21,218 nucleotides of DNA from Xanthoparmelia taractica. Its lineage: Eukaryota > Ascomycota > Lecanoromycetes > Lecanorales > Parmeliaceae. The notes under the pieces were generated by a model. The model saw only the letters and a list, made by a program, of their open reading frames with translations, searched no databases and was not told where the DNA came from. Positions 9,336 through 18,000 of this stretch are shown piece after piece; the first letter of the stretch is position 1; the number at the start of each line of letters is the position of its first letter. The stretch covers positions 1 to 21,218 of the forward strand of contig JANQBS010000460.1 of NCBI GenBank assembly GCA_033085395.1, in the 5' to 3' direction. The position numbers and the translations under genes were made by a program.

Positions 9336-10139
9336 CTACACTCTCCCCCCAAACCACCCCCTCAACCTCTCCACATCCCCCTCGCTCATCGCCGACTCCT
9401 CCGTCCCAAACCTCGCAATGACCAGTCCCGTCAAACTGCCCTTCGCAGCCGCCTTCGTGCCCGGCTTGTCGCCGGGTGCGTCGAGCATGTCGTGGTTGCG
9501 GAGGAGGGCATCCTTTTCTGGAGGGGTGGGGAATTAGTTGGGATTGGGAGAAGGGAGAGAAAAAGAAGAGGGAAGGGGGAAAGGAAAAAGAAAGGGCAGG
9601 GTGGCAGGGTGGCAGGGAGGCATGATGGAAGGGTGGAAGAGTTGGAAACGATTAAGGGGGAGCGATAGGGAACAGCCCCTCTCCCCCATCCTCTCATCTT
9701 CTTCACAAACCCCTCCCCGTCTCTTCCCCCTCCCCCAAACAATCCTCCCCTCTTCCCCCCCACTCCCCCACCATCCTCCCCGTCCCCCTCTTTCCCCCCC
9801 CTTCTCCCCTCTTCCCCCATACTCCCCCCACCCTCCCATCTTCCCCCCCGTCCCCCTCTTCCCCAGCACTTCTCCCATCCCCCCACCTCCCCCCTCGCGT
9901 CCTCCTCTCCCATCTTCCCCTACAAACCAACCCCCCCCCCCCCCCCCAAGAAAAAAATAAACCAAAAAGAACTCACCACCAACCCCCTCCACAAACGCCC
10001 TCAAAAACCCCAGCTCCTTCTCCTCCAAAATCGCATTCGCGCTCCCATGGTTTTCAACGACGGAGGAGGCGAAGGTGCGCGTTGCGAGCATGTGGGCGGC
10101 GGTGGGGCCGGTGTAGGGGGCGGGGGGGGAGGAAGACAT
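9336..10139 (-). CDS. Hypothetical protein, 114 aa, two exons
   Basis: I predict exon 1 at 10139-9977 and exon 2 at 9517-9336, joined across a 459-nt intron. The donor is GTGAGT, a CTAAT branch-like motif lies upstream, and the acceptor is CCTCCAG. Splicing restores one frame of 345 nt. The protein starts MSSSPPAPYTGP, has a proline-rich N-terminus, an acidic/helical middle (ILEEKELGFLRAFVEGV) and a Lys/Ala/Gly-rich linker (GDKPGTKAAAKG), and ends ERLRGWFGGRV. No signal peptide or membrane segment is visible. I do not recognise the family and assign no function. Codon use is that of an ordinary GC-rich fungal gene, and the exon joint gives a continuous, non-repetitive sequence, which is why I trust it despite the repetitive surroundings. 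The long, low-complexity intron is unusual for a filamentous fungus. Confidence 0.6.
9518..9976 (-). other. G-rich, low-complexity 459-nt intron
   Basis: On the transcribed (minus) strand this intron consists largely of GGGG(A/T/C) runs. On the plus strand it reads as CCCC/CTCC tracts, including a run of more than 15 C near 9931-9947. It is several times longer than the 50-85-nt introns of the neighbouring genes. The G runs could form quadruplexes in the RNA, which is inference. Confidence 0.6.
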
Positions 10140-10689
10140 GGGGATGTTTGGGGCGGGGATTGGGGGAGTTGGGGGGGAGATGTTTGGGTGTTTGTGTGTT
10201 GAGTTGGGTTGAGATGAGTTGAGATGAGATGTGATGAGGTGTGATGTGATGAGGTGTGATGTGCTATAGTGCGTGGTGGTTTGGATGATGGGGCTAGGAT
10301 GGGATAGAAAGAGTAGATAGACACCTAGGGATGAAGGGTTGGAGTGATTGTAGAGTAAAGTATGTGGTTTAGGCAGCAGTAAATATTTTGTTGTTCCCGT
10401 TAAGATGGTGACTAGCTTCAATAGGCAGGTTTGCCTGAGTTATCAGGCCAGCTGTTTACCTAATGAGACGAGATGGATGAACCAATAGGGATTCATAAAA
10501 GGACAAAGTGGAAGTAAGCTGTCCGCACTGCTGTTCTACTTTTGAACATGTTCAATCAGCCTAAGCGCGCATCTTCAGTACCTGCGCTGGTGATACCTTT
10601 ACTCATGACATGAAAAGAGGCCGCTACTGTCGTTAGGATCATGGTGCCTTGTCAGTGCCAGCCGCTTATCGAATGGTCCCGGCGTCCGA
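10140..10689. other. Upstream region of the 114-aa gene with GATGAG/GTGTGATG low-complexity repeats
   Basis: Positions 10140-10320 are G/T-rich on the plus strand (C/A-rich on the coding strand). They include TTGAGATGAG units and two perfect tandem copies of a 15-mer at 10232-10246 and 10247-10261. From about 10400 to 10689 the composition is ordinary, and I see no gene. This part is the 3' flank of the next gene upstream on the minus strand. Confidence 0.5.
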
Positions 10690-11622
10690 TCACGTCTCCT
10701 GCTTCAACACCCTCAACAACCACTCCGCTGGACCGACATAAACTCTTTTCCCCAACTCCAACTGCGCTCTCTTGCTCTCGCTGACCAGGACCATTTCTCC
10801 CCCACCAGAATCGACATATCTCGTACGCTCAAGATTTAGAAGCATATTATTAGCGTATCCTGCGTTGCAAGTTAAGCACTGCCCATCTATGGTGACTCGC
10901 GCCACCTATAGGCTGCCCTCCAGCAGCACGCTCGGGTCCTCCACGTCGTTCAAATCAACAGTGTTGTAGTAGAATTCGCAATCTGCGAGATGGGGAGGAA
11001 TTGCTGGGGGAAGATCGGCAGGAATAATGTGTGTGTGGCCATCTAGCTTGATAGCGGTAGCACTCCTTGATGCTCCGTTTGGAATGTCCGCGAAAGATGC
11101 GTCTGCACTGATAGCACCAACTTCATTGACGGAACCCTGTTCATTGATAGTACCCTGTTCGTTGATAGTACTCTCTTCATTGGGGTGTCGTCCCGTGGCT
11201 TCGCATAGACCGTCCATATCCACTTCTTGCCGCGGAGTGACGCCCATAAGCGATGTCACAAGGGCGTAGAATGTGGCCAATAGACAGTCGATTGGGAAGA
11301 CAGCTGGGGCGATCATGTGCAGTATGACGCATCCCAAAGCCGTCAAGAGGTCACGGACAGATTCATTCAGGTTTTGGAGAAGGATGGCGTAGGCTTCGAT
11401 GACTGACGACAGGAGGTGGTGGCTGGTGTCCGGAAGCATACTCGCTGGGTGGCTGGTGGTGCAGTAACAAGACGTATTTGCAGAGAAGGTCAGTTCTGGA
11501 AGACCAGGCGTCTTCGCTGATGTCTTGAAGACAAAAATCGTGACGAATGTAAAGAGTGTTTGCCGAAAGGCTTGTAATTGGCGATACGAGGGTTCGGAGC
11601 TGACATGCGCTCCTTCTGTCAT
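10690..11622 (-). pseudogene. Hypothetical protein gene interrupted by one in-frame TAG
   Basis: A minus-strand frame starts at ATG 11622 and reads 238 codons to a TAG at 10906-10908. The same frame then continues for 71 more codons (VARVTIDGQCLTCNAGY to LLRVLKQET) to TGA at 10690. Both halves look like real protein. The stop reads as a single CAG to TAG change, the C-to-T type RIP makes. A 39- or 54-nt in-frame intron removing it is possible but has poor splice signals. Features: a hydrophobic segment around residues 90-125 (LGCVILHMIAPAVFPIDC) that could be one membrane helix or a buried core, three imperfect hexapeptide repeats (TINEQG) near residues 150-168, and an acidic C-terminal half. 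I do not recognise the family. It lies 95 bp downstream of gtr1 on the same strand. The start codon is uncertain. Confidence 0.45.
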
Positions 11623-11717
11623 GATCTGCCTCAGCCAATATGCCCATTTTCCCTGCTCAGACGTCCTTTCCTTGTTGGATCAATAAATCATTCAACGTTC
11701 CTTCCACTCAATGTGGC

Positions 11718-12897
11718 TCAGCGCCCATCTTTAATACGCCCATCAAGTTTCCCTTCAAGCCTTTCAGTGTCTCCTGCCGCCCATCCCATAATATCGAGCT
11801 CAACGAACCGATCCTTAGCAGCCATGATATTGAACCGCGACAACTCCATCTCTAAATCCCCAGGCGGTAGAATAACAAGTACATAGGTATTGTTTGTCAA
11901 CCGTGCAAGGATAAGGTTGAAGCGAGGTGCCTTGATGGCGAGTTCCGAAAATGGATGGGATGCTGTTGAAGAATGGGTGTACTTCCTATAACCAACTCTT
12001 AGTCAGCCTGAAACACAACCCCACAAAATCAAATAGGAAGGAGGGGCCTACGAAAGCGAATGCTTAAATGTCTTGATGACATTGCTCAACCGTTCCTGGC
12101 GATCACTGTATGGGTTACGTTCTCCTAATTCACTTGTTACGTTCGTAACTGTCAGGAACGTCGCTCGTTCGAATAGTATAATCTCCTCTGCGTTTGTTTC
12201 CTTGGCCAAATCGTGCAAGTACCCATCTATGATGTGCAAATTCGAAACCAGAGACTTGACAATATCCCCCCACGCCTTGTATAAGCTCTGATCCCATATG
12301 GTCGTGCCATACACCTTCAGCCCTTTACTGAAGACTCCGCTATATTGTTGGATGGCGAGGTTACGGTCCTGGATCACTTGGTCTCGGAAAACATTTTGCA
12401 CAAGGTCGATCTTATGGACTAAGGCGAAGACGTGAGCGGAGGGGGAGTACTCGGCTAGGGCAGATATGACGGCGGCGTAGGTGAGGAGATCGCGAGGATT
12501 GGAACCCTCGAAGGAGCGGGACTCGACATCGAAAACGTAGATGAGGACGCCGACGTCGCTGAAGGTCTGAGCTTTCTGCGAAGTGAGGTAAGTCTCAGTG
12601 AAGGCGTCTTGTCTAACGCAATCCTTCGCATTAGCCAATGTTCAGCGATCCAGCTTAGGACAGGGACAGATGTATGATTGGAGATGTTGTTTCATACCCT
12701 CCGCAGTCCCAGAGATTGAGTATAAGACTCCCCAGGAACTTGACGGTGCTGTGCTCGACATCTATCGTTGCACCCAGGCGGCGAACATCTTTGGCGACAT
12801 AATTGCTGAAGATGATGCTGCGCATGGAAGATTTGCCCGAGCCAGACTTGCCCATGAGGAGGACCTTCTTCTTCTGCGGTTTCTTAAGGCTGTTCAT
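11718..12897 (-). CDS. gtr1: Gtr1/RagA-type small GTPase (EGO complex, TORC1 nutrient signalling)
   Basis: Three exons (12897-12698, 12612-12052, 11985-11718) with introns of 85 and 66 nt give 342 residues. In fungi Gtr1 pairs with Gtr2 on the vacuolar membrane, where its nucleotide state passes amino-acid sufficiency to TORC1. Visible motifs are the P-loop GKSGSGKS at 16-23, a switch I threonine in GATIDVEH (42-49), G3 motif WDCGG at 63-67, and HKID at 133-136, the Rag version of NKxD. The C-terminal roadblock-like dimerisation domain follows, with FNLILARLTNNTYVLVILP near residues 275-293. The exon 1-2 joint falls in the second Gly of DCGG and gives the family DCGGQDAF. The second joint restores KHSLSKYTHSS. 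Intron 1 has a GCTGAAC branch site and intron 2 GCTGACTAAG. Length is slightly above yeast Gtr1 (310 aa), the excess being a short charged tail. All catalytic motifs are intact, so it should be functional. It is probably transcribed independently of URC4. Confidence 0.93.
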
Positions 12898-13577
12898 GTT
12901 GGCAGTTTTACAGGCTTGTCAATTAGCCTGCGGTAGCTTCAACTGTTGGAATGACTGGAGGTTGATATCTCTGCGGGGAAGCGCAGACGGGTTCTTCGAG
13001 GGTAGAGTGTATGGTAGATAAATAGCATCGTCTTGCGTATACAGGCCGATTAATTGGAGAACAGGCTGTGCAACAGAGCTTCACACTGATCTAGAGGTCA
13101 AGAGGGGCGACAATGCTGGCAGATTCGGCCGACCGTTACGCTAATAACTACATAAGAGTTTCAGAATATGCACAAATACAACATAATGCACAGAAAGCTT
13201 GATTTTGCCATTCAGATCGGGATATCTCTATTAATTAACCCTAGCCCTAACAAAACACCACAAAATATTAATTTTCGCTCCGGGTATGTTCGATTCAACG
13301 TGTTTCGCATAAGCATCCTAGGCGTTCGGTCATGGTAAGATTTTTACCTTCACGTCCCAAGAGCTGGCCTTGATATAGTTGGAGGGGTGGGTCTCAATAT
13401 GTGATCTTTGATTGGATGTAGGTTGAACTTCTTGTTCATGTGTATAGATTTTAATAGTAGGCGAGGATTGGAGCAAGGAGGAGCCTGCTAGGATAGTCCA
13501 TTGGGGTTGTATACCGAATATAGAAGTATCGACTAGGAATACAGAAGTTGGCTGCATGTGTTTTTCGTTCCCTGACA
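12898..13577. promoter_or_regulatory. Intergenic region upstream of gtr1, with a telobox-like motif
   Basis: This 680-bp region holds the gtr1 promoter and the 3' flank of URC4. An 82-codon minus-strand frame at 13330-13578 overlaps the URC4 stop codon and has no features, so I do not call it. AT content rises around 13150-13280. The motif TAACCCTAGCCCTAA lies at 13236-13250, about 340 bp upstream of the gtr1 ATG. It contains ARCCCTAA, the binding consensus of Tbf1-type telobox factors in yeasts. Its use here is inference. Confidence 0.4.
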
Positions 13578-15235
13578 TCAGAACACGGTGCCGTCCGACA
13601 TTATCATGATAGGAGGTTCCTTGGTGTTGGGCCTTGAGACCTCTGCCAATTCTCGTCCACCCTGTGAATCAAGATTAGGTCGAGTCTCGACAAGGATCTA
13701 CAAGTGTCGTGCTTACCTTCCAACTTCCGGCCTCCAGCATCTGCGCCAGACTCAATCTGTCGGACCCAGAGAGCCCCAGGATTCTATTGACCTCAACCAG
13801 TAAGTCGTCTAGGAACCCAACCGTAACGGCCCTCCATTCCACGATCACATCATCGTGTGTCGCGAATAGCGGAACAACCTCTATATTCGGCTGTCCCTTC
13901 AACATGGAATTTTCTCTGTATTGAGCTAATCCTCTCTTTGAATCCTGCTCTTTAAGCGTCAGAAGTCCCGTGTCGACTAACAGACCCCCGTTCCTGTATT
14001 CAGGTAGCCCAGTCAGGAGCTCCGTACCGGCGAAATGGATGCCCATCACCCTTCTCATTGGTACCATGAGTGAGTAGCAGAGCCATTGTGTGAGCTTGTG
14101 GAAGGGAACAATAGTCTCCCATGGGAGACCGGGTGGCGAATGAGGCATGGAAGAGCAAGGCCAAGCATCTCCGAGTGAGACACCATCGATCTGTGTTCGT
14201 GATGAAGGCCAGACACTTGAGAGACCGTTGATGAGGACTGTCCAGAGGGTGGGGACGGTGATGACTGGGACGGACGCGGCTTGAGTGGTTGAATGAGAGA
14301 GGAGGTAGTCTGTTTCAGACCGTCAATATGGCCCAATAATGATGAGAGAGATGGTATACCTAGCATATGCCCTGGTCTTCCCTCGGCGCCAAACAAAGCT
14401 GAATCCTTAAGAGCATCCCCAAGTCTCGATAGCAGCCCAGCTCTACCTTCCAATCCTGCTATCGGATTATGCTCAGACACTTGTAGTCCCTTGGCCAGTT
14501 GTTGTACACTCAATCGTTTCAGACCCAGGCTATCGACCTGACTCGGTTCCTGCGTGTCGCTGCTGAAGTAGCCGGCCTTGAACATTTCCAGGCTGGCAAT
14601 GGCCAGTCCTTCACTCCGCTTGTAGTACTTGCCCGACTCTTTTGATTTGTACGACCATCTTGTTCCAGCACCGGCGTCGAGCAAGACGGAAACGAGGAAG
14701 AGGTCGATCAGACGGCGGGTCTTTTCTTGGGCGTCGACTGTTTGGGGCCATGCTCCGATGAGTTGTTCGACTCGAGGTCGTCCACCCGCTTCGAAGTGTT
14801 GCCACCGGCCATGAGAAGGTATCTGGGAATAGTCGGGGGCGTAGTCTCTCTGTCGAGGCGTCTGTTAGTAAGGGATGACAAGATTGGTGGAGGATTCTGT
14901 GCCACCTTGATGATGGAAACCAAATATTTGGCAGTCTCGCCAAACTTGGTGTTATCGACATCGAAATGAGCGAGTTGATTTCTCTTCGCACGTTGATATA
15001 TGAGCTGACATCTAGCTCTCACAGCCCATATGCTCCTTAGGTAAGCTGCTGGATCTTGGGTGGGGTCGGGAGGAGCGGGTAGGGTGACGTCGAGCGCTGA
15101 AGGAGAAACAAAAGGCGAGTTCTTGTGGGATGTCTGGGTGGGTGGTGGGGATTTCAAGGTGCTGCTATTGAAGCCCGAGTTCATGATTTCGCCATTGGTT
15201 TGGATTTTGGCGCTTTTGCGGTTGAAGATACCCAT
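13578..15235 (-). CDS. URC4: DUF1688 family protein, uracil catabolism protein 4 (URC4 / urg3)
   Basis: Four exons (15235-14906, 14849-14360, 14309-13717, 13661-13578), with introns of 56, 50 and 55 nt, give 498 residues. Every joint restores sequence typical of the family: SIIKRDYAPDYSQIP, GRPGHMLDYLLSH and EAGSWKGGRELAEVSRPN. Other recognisable blocks are AYLRSIWAVRARC, HFDVDN, GRWQHFEAGGRPRV, LLDAGAGTRWSYKSKESG, GLAIASLEMFKAG, FHKLTQWLCYSL, LLTGLPEYRNGGLLVDTG and VIVEWRAVTVGFLDDL, ending IMSDGTVF. URC4/urg3 is needed for the URC route of uracil degradation in yeasts such as Lachancea and is uracil-induced in fission yeast. Its biochemical activity is not settled. The N-terminal 60 residues are low-complexity and poorly conserved. 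The start at 15235 is the only good ATG and follows a CT-rich leader. Intron 1 has an unusual GTGGCA donor but a perfect TACTAAC branch site. No other URC gene is in the window. Confidence 0.92.
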
Positions 15236-15310
15236 GACCTTTTTATTTAAGCGAGGTTCAGTGGTGGTGGGGGTGAAAGAAAAAAAGAAAAACTATAGAC
15301 TCAGCAAGGC
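15236..15310 (-). promoter_or_regulatory. Pyrimidine-rich leader of URC4
   Basis: On the coding strand the 60-70 bases before the URC4 ATG are dominated by T and C, with runs of TTTCTTTTTTTC and CACCCCCACCACCAC. Such CT tracts just upstream of the start codon are common in filamentous-fungal promoters and 5' leaders. No clear TATA box is seen. Confidence 0.45.
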
Positions 15311-16206
15311 GAATTGTTATGATGGTGCTGTGTACTGACTGGCTGCAGATGCAGGTCGGATGTTTGAAGGAGCTTTGGTAGATTTGGGAGGAGCTTAGCC
15401 TTTCCTTTCCATGCCTAACTCACTCTACTCTTGGAGTGGAGAACGGACGAGCAAGATAGGGACAAGGTTTAATTTCTGCATTATTGCACCAGGGAGGACT
15501 TCGGAGGAGGGTAAAAAGGCATCAAAAGGCTCGGTCTGCTTTGGGCTCGCATTGACTTTCTTGGACCTTCTAGTTCCTCATGGCGTTCGACTTATGGAGT
15601 CTGCTTCGCACGCTCATGCAGGTACTCGTACCAACCTCCATGCCATTTCCCTGCCGGACGAATTGAAAGGAAGATACCTGGGGACTGGCTCTTTGGTGTA
15701 TTCACTTAGGCTTGAGACCAACCAGTCGTTTCCCGTTATCATAGGCCCTAACGGCCCGGGGTCCTGTCTCCGGCGCCAGCAACATTTGGGGCCATCTTTC
15801 CATTCTACCCTCTATCTCACAAACCATATCTTAGTCTTTACACCTTGATGCTCTTACTATATTCGGTCTAGAATATTTTGACGGCGAACAGCGTGCCGAG
15901 CCATATACGAGCCAAGTTCCTACCGCAAGAACTCTCCGCTGCCTCTACTCTAGGCTGTCTCATACGAATTCGATTATGCTGTGAATTTCTGAACCCTATT
16001 CTAGCTTCTACGGTCCACCATCTGCTGTAGAAAGACAGGGGTAAGGAAACTTTCAAGATCAAGGGCGGGGAAAGCTGATAAATTGGTGTGTCAGGCAAGT
16101 ATTATATTTAATATACACAATCTCCGCGTGCGCTACCTGCTAGTCTTGTGGTCACCACATTGACGGTGTAGACATGGGCCCTGGCGCGACATTGAAAATC
16201 ATATCA
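15311..16206. other. Intergenic stretch upstream of URC4, no supported gene
   Basis: Composition is balanced. A 145-codon plus-strand frame (15411-15848) and a 76-codon minus-strand frame (15868-16098) exist, but neither shows a recognisable domain, signal peptide or splice pattern. The stretch probably contains the URC4 promoter and the 3' flank of the secreted-protein gene. Confidence 0.4.
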
Positions 16207-17007
16207 TTATGCTGCTGAAGTATCCAGCGCATCTACGGCCCCTGCCGTTACGTCAAGCGAATTTGAGGGAACAACTCCTCGCGGAATCATTCTGTCGATG
16301 GGTGCATTCGTACTGTATACTAAGATGGCAATCGCCGCGTCCCTGCCTGTTTGATATCAGTGACCGCCCAAAGATAAGACTTGACCAGAAAGACCGCTCG
16401 GAATTTACTTGCCAACTATGGCCCAACCAGACTTCTTCTTCCTTCCTAGGCAACCTGCTCTCACAGCCATCATGGAAAGACGAATGTCGCTAAACCGTGC
16501 CAAATCTGACCGGGGAAACGGTCCTGGAGGTTCGTCCGGCAGTATGCCGCTTGGAATGTCCGCAAGGTTGGCAATTGCAAGAGTACATGAATCTGAGCAG
16601 CGCCTTGTTAGCGGGATGAGCTTGCATTCAAGATGAAATGTTGACTCGCTTTTGACATATCGTCTTGGGGTAGCCATCTTTGGTTTACCAGGAAAAACGG
16701 GCTTAACGCCTTGCATGAGAAACTCGTATTGTAGGTCCCTGTACGTTATCAGGTCCGTCATTTGAAATTCCCGTTGTGCGTAATAGCAGTCTTCTGTGAA
16801 TGCAGCGTCATAGCCCGTACTTCCTGTCCAGATCAAAGAAGAGGTGCACAGCTCCACTCCTCTTGGGTCCGACACGTTTGGCGAGGTAATGGTGAGTGAA
16901 TTTGGACTGTCAAGTACTTGATTCAGTGGGAGAGCGAGACCAGCGCTGCCAATGATCAGATAGGGAGTGAGAAAGCTTGAAATCCTGAGCAAGGAAAGTA
17001 CACCCAT
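16207..17007 (-). CDS. Small secreted protein of a fungal-specific family (hypothetical), 244 aa
   Basis: Exon 1 is 17007-16409 and exon 2 is 16342-16207, joined across a 66-nt intron with a GTAAAT donor, a CTGAT branch site and a GGCAG acceptor. Without splicing the frame ends four bases after the donor (GWAIVGK then stop). Splicing gives GWAIVGKDAAIAILVYSTN and a clean 45-codon exon to TAA. The first 25 residues (MGVLSLLRISSFLTPYLIIG to GLA) are a typical signal peptide with likely cleavage after ALA. The mature part has paired cysteines (ELCTSSL, EDCYYAQ, LECKL, RRCSDSCTLAI, AGCLGRK) and the block TPRRYV-SCTLAIANLAD-GxLP-FPRSD-ARFSDI. I have seen this block in uncharacterised secreted proteins of ascomycetes, a recollection I cannot check here. 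Function is unknown. Fourteen residues (about 16597-16638) between TPRRYV and the SCTLAI block might be a 42-nt in-frame intron. The gene sits near the isochore border. Confidence 0.7.
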
Positions 17008-17515
17008 GATGAAAGCTATCTACGACACGCAGCTCAACGTGAGCATATATGGGAGACGAGAACATGGGAGTGGGAGGCAACGGCGCCAGACGGATATAAA
17101 TCGTCCGGAGCGGATAAAGTATCGCGAATTCATCCCAGGCGCTGCTGGATACGCGCGAGTGTCATCGAATTTTGTAAGGCGCCATATGCGTTCCGATCTC
17201 AGCCCATATACTGAAGCTTGTAACGGGACATGGTAGCTAGGCAGATGGCCGATCCATGCAGATCTCGCTCCAAAGCTATGGCATGGGAGGACGTTTCAGG
17301 CGCTCTCCAGTCGCATGAACCATCTTCGAACTGTTATACGTGCGGGATGAGAAAAACGGCTCTTCGAGCCCGCGGGGCAGGTGGCTACCTAAAAGATTCA
17401 CAGTTAGCGCGTGACGAGTCAAAAATTATCGATGGTGAATCGCCACTGTCAGGAATTTTGGTTGACTTGTAAAGTATCATGATTCAACACCGTGAATGAT
17501 GTTGATACTGGAGAA
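17008..17515. other. Intergenic stretch upstream of the secreted-protein gene
   Basis: This is the likely promoter of the secreted-protein gene. On the coding strand a TTTATATCC element lies about 90 bp before the ATG (near 17092-17101) and could act as a TATA box. The plus-strand frames at 16967-17236 and 17230-17472 show nothing recognisable and are left out. Confidence 0.35.
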
Positions 17516-17761
17516 TCAGGCGGCGCTCGAGAAGGCGACTCTTTCTGGCAAGCCACCATCAAGCTCGACGAGCGCTGCGAGAGTGCTCTCTCGTGGTGTG
17601 CGGACAAAGACTATCCCTATGCCTGAGCTAGCTCCATTCGGTCTAGTAAAAGATCGAGATTGCCCGTCCCCCACGGTGTAGAGTCAGCGGCTGTGGCTGA
17701 AAAGCTTGGCGAACACCCAGGGCATTTCGTTTAGCATCAGCATTCCTGTTCGCGTAGTCAT
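17516..17761 (-). pseudogene. 80-codon reading frame of unknown identity broken by one TGA
   Basis: From ATG at 17761 the minus strand reads 25 codons (MTTRTGMLMLNEMPWVFAK...), meets TGA at 17684-17686, and continues in the same frame for 55 more codons (LYTVGDGQSRSFTRPNGAS... ending AFSSAA) to a stop at 17516. Both sides look protein-like, and one base change would remove the stop. I do not recognise it. It could be the decayed remnant of a small gene at the isochore border, or a chance open frame. The opposite strand is also open for 61 codons (17496-17681). Confidence 0.3.
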
Positions 17762-18000
17762 CTGAGAGCAAGACAAGTAAAGAATCAGAGATATTGATCT
17801 TATTCTATGGCGGCTGTATGTTCCGGCGTAGCTCTAGGTATTGTATGCTAACAGTCGAGGTCTGCCTTCTTCAGATCAATGAATCATACCTGGGGACGTA
17901 TCCCTAGATTTCCAGAGGCATGAGTAGACGCATCCCCTCTTTTGTGCCGAATTTCACGGGCAATAGTTCCCGTGACGGTGGCAACGCCGTCGCACGCTAA
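17762..18000. other. Transition from gene island to right isochore
   Basis: GC-balanced sequence with no open frame worth noting. AT content starts to rise beyond about 18010. Confidence 0.4.

Noticed and set aside
9431..10421. Long overlapping ORFs (up to 295 codons) in both strands
   Set aside because: They are produced by low-complexity G/C-run sequence lacking stops. The spliced 114-aa model explains the non-repetitive coding parts.
13330..13578. 82-codon minus-strand ORF overlapping the URC4 stop
   Set aside because: No features; most likely 3' UTR/intergenic sequence of URC4.
15411..15848. 145-codon plus-strand ORF
   Set aside because: No domain, no signal peptide, and a composition not obviously coding. 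It lies in the URC4 upstream region. I would reconsider it with RNA or homology evidence.
16967..17472. Plus-strand ORFs opposite and upstream of the secreted-protein gene
   Set aside because: They partly overlap the start of a better-supported minus-strand gene and have no recognisable content.
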